DNA from: JBGSUE01 sp041753515
Lineage (GTDB): Bacteria > Patescibacteriota > Microgenomatia > UBA10105 > UBA927
NCBI GenBank assembly: GCA_041753515.1
Contig: JBGSUE010000010.1
Location: forward strand, 1-31,630
DNA length: 31,630 nt
Direction of reading: 5' to 3'
Shown: piece by piece, positions 1-5,815 of the stretch
Numbering within the stretch: the stretch's first letter is position 1
Layout of the letters: each line of letters begins with the position of its first letter
Notes under the pieces: model-generated
Told to the model about the DNA's origin: nothing
Seen by the model: the letters and a program-made list of their open reading frames with translations, nothing else
Databases searched by the model: none
Position numbers and translations under genes: made by a program

Positions 1-170
1 TCGGCTTTAATTGCTTCATCCGCATCGGCAATAGTAACATCGGGCTTTTCCTCCTCAGTTACTGCAGCCGGCGGCGGTGCAGTCAGAAATTTGACTGTAC
101 GCACCACTAAAACTCCGGTCACAATAAGCAGTGCCACCAATACACCAACGATTATTTTCATTTTCGACAT
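1..170 (-). CDS. Membrane-anchored protein of unknown function, N-terminal part (3' end outside window)
   Basis: Only the first 56 codons are present; the gene runs off the left edge. The start ATG (168-170) follows a strong Shine-Dalgarno AGGAGG (175-180) with four bases between, so the start is well supported although the stretch is too short to show as a long ORF. The translation begins MSKMKIIVGVLVALLIVTGV. A hydrophobic segment at about residues 5-23 looks like one membrane helix or an uncleaved signal anchor. It is followed by a Pro/Ala-rich linker (around APPPAAV) and an acidic stretch, which suggests a cytoplasm-anchored protein with its body outside the membrane. It lies 109 bases downstream of glyQS with a dispersed repeat between them. 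I do not recognise the family; too little is visible. Confidence 0.75.
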   Translation of the reverse strand, partial: MSKMKIIVGVLVALLIVTGVLVVRTVKFLTAPPPAAVTEEEKPDVTIADADEAIKA

Positions 171-198
171 ATGCCCTCCTTAATCATCTGTATTCATT

Positions 199-273
199 GT
201 CATCCTGAATCCGCCAATTGGCGGATGAAGGATCTGGTTGTTGAACGAGATTCTTCGCTTCGCTCAGAATGAC
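199..273. repeat. Dispersed short element with imperfect terminal inverted repeats, copy 1
   Basis: The element starts GTCATCCTGAA and ends with the inverse of GTCATTCTGAGCGAAGCG. Inside the ends, GAAGGATCT pairs with the inverse of GAAGAATCTCG. The last 28 bases (246-273) are identical to the last 28 bases of the copy at 16893-16971. A 16-bp perfect palindrome (210-225, core CCGCCAATTGGCGG) lies in the left half and is not shared with the other copy. It sits in the short gap between the glyQS stop and the next gene, and could fold as a hairpin and end glyQS transcripts. It resembles a REP or MITE-type non-coding mobile element. I recall similar sequences between genes in many unrelated bacteria, but did not verify this. 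Confidence 0.85.
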
Positions 274-279
274 ATGCAA

Positions 280-1563
280 CTATATTGATTTTAATGAATT
301 TTGAATATATGCAGTGATTTTATCACTCGCAATCCGTATCTGGCCGGTGGTATCCCGGTCGCGGATCGTCACGGTCCCATCCTCAAGGCTCGTAAAGTCG
401 ACAGTTATGCAAAACGGTGTCCCCGCTTCATCCTGCGACAGATACCGTTTGCCGATATTTCCCCGGTCGTCCCAGGATACCATGAAATCTTTTTTCAGCA
501 TCTGATAGATGCTTTTCGCTTTTTGAATGATGTCCGGTTTATTGGCAAGAAGCGGGAAAACCGCCGCTTTATACGGCGCCAAGGATGGTTTGAGCTTTAA
601 CACTGTCCTTTTATCCTCAACTGAATACGCATCAAAAAGTATGGCCAGCATGAGCCGGGACACGCCGATAGACGGCTCAATCACATACGGGACGACCCCG
701 TCATAATCCAGTTTTTTTCCGCTGTGTTTTGCATGAGTTGTGAGGTCATAATCCGTCCGATTGGCAATCCCCTCCAGCTCCTTAAATCCCCAGTCGGGGA
801 AATTGTACTCAATATCCCAGGAATCTGCAGCATAATGCGCACGCTCATCTTCCCCATGTCTGCGCAACCGCAAATTCTCCTTTTTTATTCCAAGGGACAT
901 CACCCAGTTCAAACGCTGGCTTTTCCAGTATTCAAGCATTGCGGGAGCGTGATCAGGCGAAACAAAATACTCAAGCTCCATCTGCTCAAACTCACGCATC
1001 CGGAAGAGAAATTTTCCCGGTGTCACTTCGTTGCGGAAGGCCTTGCCGATCTGGGCAATTCCGAACGGGATTTTCACGCGGGTCGATGAGATAACGTTGT
1101 TGAAATTGACGAATATCCCCTGGCACGTCTCGCCGCGAAGATATGTCTGGTTTTTGGAATCCTCAACCGGTCCTACAAATGTCGTAAATAATAGGTTGAA
1201 CTGCCGGGCATCTGTCCATGAAGGCTTGTCATGTTTTTTCTCATGCGCTGCAATTTCATCCGGCTGGTCAGCCCGCATCCGCTCATGACAGACTTTGCAC
1301 TCGACTAAAGGATCGGTAAAAGACGACACATGCCCCGATGCTTCCCACACGTTTGGATGTGTAATAATGGAAGAATCAAGTCCTACCACATCATCCCGGT
1401 TGCCGACCATTGCCCGCCACCAAGAGTCTTTGAGATTTCGGGATAGCTCGGTGCCTAAAGGACCGAAATCATAGAACCCGCCGATACCTCCGTACAACTC
1501 ACCTGTGGGGTAGACAAAACCCCGGCGTTTGGCAAGCGCGACAATGTCCTCAATATGTGTCAT
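280..1563 (-). CDS. glyQS: Glycyl-tRNA synthetase, single-chain (alpha2) class II type
   Basis: This enzyme joins glycine to tRNA-Gly using ATP in the cytoplasm. The 427-aa protein has the class II core: an N-terminal GGFYDFGPLG segment (28-37), motif 2 around FRNEVTPGKFLFRMREFEQ (177-195) and motif 3 EPSIGVSRL (296-304). An anticodon-binding domain follows (about 325-427, with KLKPSLAPYKAAVFPL). A CxxC pair (C89, C92) lies in the insertion that often binds zinc. The length fits the compact homodimeric form rather than the separate GlyQ/GlyS alpha and beta subunits. The ATG at 1561-1563 has no Shine-Dalgarno, but an extended -10 box lies about ten bases upstream, so the mRNA probably starts a few bases before the start codon. 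It is followed by a dispersed repeat. The function is certain; only the choice of symbol (glyQS or glyS) is open. Confidence 0.97.
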   Translation of the reverse strand: MTHIEDIVALAKRRGFVYPTGELYGGIGGFYDFGPLGTELSRNLKDSWWRAMVGNRDDVVGLDSSIITHPNVWEASGHVSSFTDPLVECKVCHERMRADQPDEIAAHEKKHDKPSWTDARQFNLLFTTFVGPVEDSKNQTYLRGETCQGIFVNFNNVISSTRVKIPFGIAQIGKAFRNEVTPGKFLFRMREFEQMELEYFVSPDHAPAMLEYWKSQRLNWVMSLGIKKENLRLRRHGEDERAHYAADSWDIEYNFPDWGFKELEGIANRTDYDLTTHAKHSGKKLDYDGVVPYVIEPSIGVSRLMLAILFDAYSVEDKRTVLKLKPSLAPYKAAVFPLLANKPDIIQKAKSIYQMLKKDFMVSWDDRGNIGKRYLSQDEAGTPFCITVDFTSLEDGTVTIRDRDTTGQIRIASDKITAYIQNSLKSI

Positions 1564-1575
1564 ATGAATGAATCA

Positions 1576-1584
1576 AGTATACCA
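1576..1584 (-). promoter_or_regulatory. Candidate extended -10 promoter for glyQS
   Basis: Read on the minus strand, TGGTATACT gives an extended -10 (TGn followed by TATACT at 1576-1581). It overlaps the last codons and stop region of recO. The predicted transcription start is near 1569, leaving a leader of about six bases. No good -35 is visible, which is normal for extended -10 promoters. The placement matches other operon-leading genes in this window. Confidence 0.45.
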
Positions 1585-2118
1585 TTATCCGGCGATCTTC
1601 GACAGAATCTTCGGCGTTTTGAGTTTTCTTTCTGTAATCGACTCGACATACGCAATCAGCCGGTCATGAGTAAGTTTTTTTCCTTCTTCAAGATACCCGA
1701 GTGCTATCAGGAATCTGTGGGTATACTCATCGATATCAACCGTCGATACATTCTCTAATGCCTGAACGAGCGCATCATAGACTTCCTCATGAGCCTGGCC
1801 GACTGCCGTCAGAGTATCGACAAGTTCACACAGATAGTATGCTTTCGTAATACGAATAAGATCGGATTGTCCGGTATAATCCTGGACAGTCACGGCTTCA
1901 GTCACCATATCGCCGGCATGTGACTTGTACACTGATAATGTACTTTTGCGCAAGGGCTCGATGTGGGCATTGCGGCTGCTGGTGATTTTTCTTGAGCCCT
2001 TCGCCAAAAGAGATAATTTCCCAAACTTACGGGTAAACACTGTCACAAAACGGTCCATATCTCGCCAGTTGCGGCGCTTGAGGATTATTGCAGCCACTAC
2101 ATACCTGCGCGGTTCCAT
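1585..2118 (-). CDS. recO: RecO-like DNA repair protein, short form
   Basis: RecO works with RecF/RecR to load RecA on SSB-coated DNA and to anneal strands. The protein starts MEPRRYVVAAIILKRRNWRD, the usual RecO opening (Y..eaiVL..r...e.drlvtvfT...Gkl..lAKGsRk): an OB fold over about residues 1-80, then a helical domain (about 85-165). The start at 2118 is chosen because RecO begins there and it lies four bases after the DUF4012 stop; an upstream extension in the same frame only runs antisense-like through DUF4012. At 177 aa it is clearly shorter than the usual RecO of about 240 aa. It has a single cysteine, so the zinc-finger cysteines and the end of the C-terminal domain are missing. The codons look intact to the stop, so I read this as a natural short version rather than a broken gene. 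Confidence 0.85.
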   Translation of the reverse strand: MEPRRYVVAAIILKRRNWRDMDRFVTVFTRKFGKLSLLAKGSRKITSSRNAHIEPLRKSTLSVYKSHAGDMVTEAVTVQDYTGQSDLIRITKAYYLCELVDTLTAVGQAHEEVYDALVQALENVSTVDIDEYTHRFLIALGYLEEGKKLTHDRLIAYVESITERKLKTPKILSKIAG

Positions 2119-2122
2119 GAAG

Positions 2123-4096
2123 TCAGTAGGAAAATTCCGTATCAGTATCCAGAGTAAATTCCTCCCGCGTTTTTCCGTTGAGAAGGAGCTTCCACTGGCT
2201 GCCAGTTGTCCCCGGCTGCTTTTGAATGAGGAGTTTGTACCCGTCAGCTGCCGTGACGGGACTCGTATATTCAAGCTCAAGCTTTGCTATGCCTTTCGGA
2301 TTGACAACGATAAATCCCTCAAACACTGTTTTTTCCAGGCTATCGTATGATTTCATATCAGCGCTTTTTCCGCTCGACGGTGACTGGCTCCCTTTACTTG
2401 TCACGAGTGTACTTCCTTTTGGTACATACACCCGTACCCAGTTTCTCAGGGGTGCGTTCAAACACAATCCCCCTGATTCAAGGTTGCAGTCGGACCCAGG
2501 ATATGGATTTTTGTAATCTATGGTCAGTTTTGTCGTAATCGTCCCGTCGGTATTGACTATCGTATCTTTCGTCACCTCGTCACTCACAAACATATTCGCT
2601 TTCTGGCCTGCCATGTTTGCATTATTGATATGCAGATAATCCCAGCTGACTCCCTCTGTGTATTTCAGTATGGGTGCAGTTTCTTTTGCTGTCATAATAC
2701 GGCCTGCCATATTGAACTTTTCAACGGCAATCTGTTCTCCCTCATCTTTAAAATATGCCAGTATATGCTTCTGGTTCACCTCGTCAATCATCATCTGAAA
2801 CAGCTTTCCCCAATACTGGCTCGGAGAATACCCCAGAGCTTTGAGTAAAATTTCCCTCATGAGGACACCGATAATGTCTTTTCTGGTCTCACGTACATAA
2901 TTCACCGGACGTGTCGCATAATCCTCAAGTTCATAGACTGCACGCGGGCAGTCGCAACGGCTGTCGTTTTCTGAGGAAAATTCCCTGCCATACACGTACG
3001 TAGGTCCAAGAATCTTCAATGCTTCAACCAATACATGGGTATCCATGGCAATGATTCCGTCAAACTGCACCCGTCCGCTCGTCATCTCATAGAGCTCCTC
3101 AAACTGCGCCATGGACACTTTAAAATCCGGCGACAGGTTAGAATCGCGGATATTAAACGTGTTGACGTTTATATGGTACGTCTTAATTTCAGCAGGTGCA
3201 GGCAATATCTTGAATCTTGCCGCATCAAGCGTATATATATCGTCCGATTTAATAAGATCGATTTTTCCTTTATTTACCTCAAATAAAGCAAAAGCCGTCA
3301 GGAAACCGCCCGTTGGGCGAAGCTCTTTGTCGTTCTGAAACAGAATCAGATATCTGCGCATCTTTTCATCTCCCAAAATATCCGGAATACTTGTCAAGAG
3401 CGGTTGGGCATTCACAAACAGATTGGCGGAACTGTCAATCATGGCAAACGCTTCGGTCATCTGTTTACGCACTTCAACACCCTTGAAATGTTCCGGGTAC
3501 CTTGTGGGGTCTACCATGTCTATTTCTTTCTGAAGTTTATCGATGCTTTCTGCCATTTCATTGATTTTGGGGGTGAGTGCCTTCATTGTTTTGACAGCGG
3601 TCTGGATACGCTGATCTGTTGTCCCCTCCACAAATTTGCTTCCTCCTTTAAATCCTAAAAGGTCCGCATTTGGTTCCAACGCCTGGATTGCGGAATCTGC
3701 GGCATCCATGCCATGGGTTGCTGCACTGAGCATGTGGTTGCCATCCTGTACATATACACCTAAAAAAGGGAAAGATGACAGCTTTTCGACTTTTTTATAC
3801 TCTGACTTCACATCATCAAGCTTTGTCCGCGTATCAGCAAGCGCTGCTTTTGCAGCGTCTATATCCTGATTTTTTATGGAATCAGCAACAGTGCGGGCTG
3901 AGGCAATCAATACCTGGCCTTTTGCATAAACGGTTTTTAAAGGCATCAGGTTATACGCCAAAAATCCGGCAATGAGAAGAACAATAACGACGACAATGCC
4001 CAAACCGGAGAAAAGATACACGAGTGATTTTTTCTTCTTTTTCTTTTTGGGCTCATGCCCGGTATCGAGCTTGATCGGTTTAATATTCGGGTCCAT
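2123..4096 (-). CDS. DUF4012 domain membrane protein
   Basis: A 657-aa protein with a lysine-rich cytoplasmic N-terminus (residues 17-23 are all Lys), one membrane helix (about 25-50), a helical or coiled-coil stretch (about 55-195) and then the DUF4012 core. The core shows YLILFQNDKELRPTGGF (249-265) and an SNLSPDF segment (319-325), both typical of this family, followed by a long extracytoplasmic C-terminal part rich in beta strands. DUF4012 proteins are common in CPR bacteria and Actinobacteria and are often found near exopolysaccharide genes; their biochemical role is not established. It leads a DUF4012-recO unit with a near-consensus promoter whose predicted start is almost on the ATG. 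No Shine-Dalgarno is seen. A CDC cysteine pair (381-383) may form a disulfide, which is speculative. Confidence 0.9.
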   Translation of the reverse strand: MDPNIKPIKLDTGHEPKKKKKKKSLVYLFSGLGIVVVIVLLIAGFLAYNLMPLKTVYAKGQVLIASARTVADSIKNQDIDAAKAALADTRTKLDDVKSEYKKVEKLSSFPFLGVYVQDGNHMLSAATHGMDAADSAIQALEPNADLLGFKGGSKFVEGTTDQRIQTAVKTMKALTPKINEMAESIDKLQKEIDMVDPTRYPEHFKGVEVRKQMTEAFAMIDSSANLFVNAQPLLTSIPDILGDEKMRRYLILFQNDKELRPTGGFLTAFALFEVNKGKIDLIKSDDIYTLDAARFKILPAPAEIKTYHINVNTFNIRDSNLSPDFKVSMAQFEELYEMTSGRVQFDGIIAMDTHVLVEALKILGPTYVYGREFSSENDSRCDCPRAVYELEDYATRPVNYVRETRKDIIGVLMREILLKALGYSPSQYWGKLFQMMIDEVNQKHILAYFKDEGEQIAVEKFNMAGRIMTAKETAPILKYTEGVSWDYLHINNANMAGQKANMFVSDEVTKDTIVNTDGTITTKLTIDYKNPYPGSDCNLESGGLCLNAPLRNWVRVYVPKGSTLVTSKGSQSPSSGKSADMKSYDSLEKTVFEGFIVVNPKGIAKLELEYTSPVTAADGYKLLIQKQPGTTGSQWKLLLNGKTREEFTLDTDTEFSY

Positions 4097-4103
4097 ACAC
4101 GCT

Positions 4104-4133
4104 ATTGTGCACGAAACCCCGGAGTTTTGTCAA
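4104..4133 (-). promoter_or_regulatory. Sigma70-type promoter of the DUF4012-recO operon, leaderless placement
   Basis: On the minus strand, TTGACA (4128-4133, perfect -35) is followed after 18 bases by CACAAT (4104-4109, -10). Six more bases put the transcription start at about 4097, one base before the start codon at 4096. The mRNA is therefore predicted to be leaderless, which agrees with the lack of a Shine-Dalgarno. Confidence 0.6.
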
Positions 4134-4200
4134 TTATCCCAAAAATATCCGTACTATATCCGATTCCACGCCACCAACGAGTGATGAATTGGATTCGGAC

Positions 4201-4258
4201 AGGGAACAGATTCAAAAAAACACTCGAGTATTTATACTCAAACTTACATCTGTTCCCT
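4201..4258. repeat. Nested inverted repeat between the 124-aa gene and the DUF4012 promoter
   Basis: The outer arms are 11-bp and perfect: AGGGAACAGAT (4201-4211) and ATCTGTTCCCT (4248-4258). Inside is a second stem, GAGTAT-TT-ATACTC (4226-4239). On the minus strand the inner stem is soon followed by seven T residues inside the outer loop, so it could end transcripts of the 124-aa gene while the outer arms form a competing structure. A remnant of a small mobile element is the other reading. Confidence 0.6.
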
Positions 4259-4276
4259 ATCATATACACAAACAGA

Positions 4277-4651
4277 TTATGCTCTATCAGTAAGTTTAAA
4301 AAAATCAATGACATAGTTCTGACATGCTTTGACCGATGCCATATAAGATATCGGGTAATAATATCCGGCAATTAAAATTACCAACTGCTGGATAAAACCA
4401 CCTGGAATTTTTCGATCCTCAGCGTACCGTAATATAATTGGTAACGGTACACGTTTGCCATTTTTAAAAACGACACACACCCAATAGGGTGCTTCACTGT
4501 GCGCTTTCACCCATACATTTGCATGCTCCCTTTGCTGAAGACCTGCGTATCCACTTTTGATAGATTTATATGCTTCCACGCTAGCGTATAAAAGTCTGAT
4601 TTTCTTCAGCAATTTTTTGAACAATCTTGTTTGTACGATCTTTTTACTCAT
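4277..4651 (-). CDS. Hypothetical 124-aa protein
   Basis: I do not recognise a family. The start ATG (4649-4651) has a good Shine-Dalgarno, AGGAG, six bases upstream, which supports a real gene. The N-terminus is strongly basic (KKIVQTRLFKKLLKKIRLLY). The middle has the compact motif WVKAHSEAPYWVCVVFKNGKRVPLP, followed by a moderately hydrophobic stretch (QQLVILIAGYYYPISYM) that could be a buried helix or a membrane-associated segment. There is no signal peptide and no catalytic motif I can name. It stands alone between two nested hairpins, downstream of a roughly 480-base untranslated stretch headed by a consensus promoter. Base use is somewhat more AT-rich than in the glycan genes. It may be an accessory or recently gained gene; function unknown. 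Confidence 0.6.
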   Translation of the reverse strand: MSKKIVQTRLFKKLLKKIRLLYASVEAYKSIKSGYAGLQQREHANVWVKAHSEAPYWVCVVFKNGKRVPLPIILRYAEDRKIPGGFIQQLVILIAGYYYPISYMASVKACQNYVIDFFKLTDRA

Positions 4652-4663
4652 TTCTACTCCTAG

Positions 4664-4812
4664 TTAATCAGATCGGATAACAGCGTTATTTTCCATTATG
4701 TTTTTAATCTGTTCGATGAAACGCAGGAGATGATGCGGGTCTCAACCGTTTTGGATTTTCGGATCCCTCGTCTTTCCTTTTCCATCAACACGTCTTTCTC
4801 CATTCTATCCAT
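4664..4812 (-). pseudogene. Possible frameshifted coding remnant
   Basis: Two short reading frames look protein-like and join with a one-base shift near 4730-4745. The first begins MDRMEKDVLMEKERRGIRKS. The second ends FIEQIKNIMENNAVIRSD, with its stop at 4664-4666, just before the Shine-Dalgarno of the 124-aa gene. Charged, helix-like composition is the only support. Neither half has a clear ribosome site and I recognise no family. It may equally be non-coding leader sequence. Confidence 0.18.
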
Positions 4813-4945
4813 TACCGCGTAACTCAGGCGGGATTATTCCTCGCCAGGCGCTAGGATAAAAAACCCAATTGAAGAGGGTATGTCTGTTTTTTAATCTTGT
4901 GCTTTTTTAATGCAGTTGATCAGACAAGTGCTTATGTTGTTGTTG

Positions 4946-4994
4946 GAGGAAGGAATAGTACCAACGGATTTTCCGTTAGCACTATTCCTTCCTC
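4946..4994. repeat. Long nested hairpin (14-bp perfect outer arms, 6-bp inner stem)
   Basis: The outer arms are GAGGAAGGAATAGT (4946-4959) and its exact inverse (4981-4994). The inner stem is AACGGA-TTT-TCCGTT (4963-4977), set between two unpaired triplets. A T-rich run follows on the plus strand about 15 bases later, and there is none on the minus strand, so it is not a textbook terminator for the flanking minus-strand genes. Its design resembles the nested repeat at 4201-4258, though the sequences differ. It could be a structured RNA element or a palindromic mobile-element end. Confidence 0.8.
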
Positions 4995-5079
4995 TTGAAG
5001 AAATTCGAGGTTTTATTTTTTAGTCTGATAGACATAATTCTGTGAATGTGCACTCATCGTTTGCCTATCCGGCATCGAG

Positions 5080-5107
5080 AAAAAACACGACGGGTATATA
5101 TGCCCGT
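5080..5107 (-). terminator. Rho-independent-like terminator after the glycan operon
   Basis: On the minus strand the stem ACGGG/CCCGT (5103-5107 with 5090-5094) has an eight-base AT loop and is followed, after CGTG, by six T residues (5080-5085). It lies about 70 bases after the phosphoglycosyl transferase stop. The stem is short and the gap before the T run is longer than ideal, so strength is uncertain. A consensus promoter starts transcription only about 30 bases upstream of it. Confidence 0.55.
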
Positions 5108-5141
5108 TTAGCCTCAAACCGAAACCGGGATAAGAAACTGT

Positions 5142-5170
5142 AGTATACTATAGGATAAAGAGGGTGTCAA
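5142..5170 (-). promoter_or_regulatory. Near-perfect sigma70-type promoter inside the glycan operon's 3' flank
   Basis: On the minus strand, TTGACA (5165-5170) is followed after exactly 17 bases by TATACT (5142-5147), one base from full consensus. The -35 begins four bases past the phosphoglycosyl transferase stop codon. The predicted start is near 5135. The transcript would meet the hairpin at 5080-5107 within about 30 bases, so this is either a short RNA unit or the head of a regulated leader for the 124-aa gene. Confidence 0.65.
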
Positions 5171-5173
5171 GGC

Positions 5174-5812
5174 TCACACGGCGCCTTTGCCGGAAATCAT
5201 GGCCCAGGGGGTTTTGAGGAGTATGATGATATCCGTGGACAGCGATCTGCTTGTCACATACTCGGCATCCAGCATGATGCGTTCGTCAAAGTTGACTTCG
5301 CTTCTGCCCAATACCTGCCATTGTCCTGTGATACCGGGCTTGGCAGATTTTACAACTGCCACCAATTTTTTTGTATGGGGAAATTTTTTCTGCTGTTCCT
5401 TAAGTTCGTCCGGATAATACGGCCGGGGACCAACCAGACTCATATCCCCCGTAAGGACATTCATAAATTGGGGAATTTCGTCTATCGAGTGCTTCCGGAT
5501 GAATTTCCCCACACGTGTGACGCGCGGATCCTTCATAAGTTTATAGCTGTTGTGCTTGTATTCGTCATACAACTTTTTAAAATGCGGATCAGTTCGCAAT
5601 TTCTGATGGGCATTGACGATCATGGACCGGAATTTGTAAAGCTTAAAAAGTTTCCCGTCTTTCCCGACCCTTTTTGGAGTATCGGCAAATATTGGACCGG
5701 GTGAATCCAGTATGATGGCAAGTGCAGTGACAGCACACACCGGAAGAAAAAAAACGCCAATGACGATACTTCCGGCAATATCAATACACCTCTTCGCACT
5801 GTAATAAAACAT
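5174..5812 (-). CDS. Initiating phosphoglycosyl transferase (bacterial sugar transferase, PglC/WbaP catalytic-domain type)
   Basis: It transfers a sugar phosphate from a nucleotide sugar to undecaprenyl phosphate at the inner face of the membrane, starting each glycan chain. The 212-aa protein is only the catalytic module: a single hydrophobic, probably re-entrant helix (about 10-36), KLYKFRSM (57-64), the catalytic Asp-Glu pair in SIDEIPQ (D111-E112), and MSLVGPRP (124-131). The N-terminal multi-helix part of WbaP-type enzymes is absent, so this is the small monotopic form. It is the last gene of the operon, three bases after manC, with no Shine-Dalgarno of its own, so it probably depends on coupling to manC. 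The sugar (Gal, Glc or a HexNAc derivative) cannot be read from the sequence. Confidence 0.93.
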   Translation of the reverse strand: MFYYSAKRCIDIAGSIVIGVFFLPVCAVTALAIILDSPGPIFADTPKRVGKDGKLFKLYKFRSMIVNAHQKLRTDPHFKKLYDEYKHNSYKLMKDPRVTRVGKFIRKHSIDEIPQFMNVLTGDMSLVGPRPYYPDELKEQQKKFPHTKKLVAVVKSAKPGITGQWQVLGRSEVNFDERIMLDAEYVTSRSLSTDIIILLKTPWAMISGKGAV

Positions 5813-5815
5813 ACG

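Larger units (their letters stand above)
4652..5173 (-). other. 522-base stretch without a confident gene: long structured leader or non-coding region
   Basis: Read on the minus strand from the phosphoglycosyl transferase stop, it holds a consensus promoter (5142-5170), a terminator-like hairpin (5080-5107), a 20-codon ORF without a good ribosome site (5013-5075), a long nested hairpin (4946-4994), an AT-rich stretch and a possible frameshifted coding remnant (4664-4812) before the 124-aa gene. I looked for a tRNA, tmRNA or RNase P RNA core and did not find one. Confidence 0.5.

Noticed and set aside
2119..2280. 54-residue N-terminal extension of RecO.
   Set aside because: It lies within the DUF4012 coding region in another frame, and the RecO family start is the ATG at 2118.
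4102..4371. 89-aa minus-strand ORF starting MPDIITRYLI.
   Set aside because: It overlaps the 124-aa gene in another frame, has no Shine-Dalgarno and runs through the nested hairpin and promoter.
5013..5075. Small ORF or tmRNA tag: minus-strand GCAAACGATGAG reads Ala-Asn-Asp-Glu, like the start of a tmRNA tag.
   Set aside because: The tag frame ends in LSD rather than an Ala-Ala type end, and no tRNA-like ends (T-arm GGTTCRA, CCA end) are found in the region. The alternative 20-codon ORF starting MPDRQTM has no good ribosome site.
4652..5135. RNase P RNA or another large known RNA gene in the gene-free stretch.
   Set aside because: A GAGGAATAATCC segment recalls the RNase P core GAGGAAAGTCC but does not match it, and I find no matching ACAGAAA-type 3' core in the right order.
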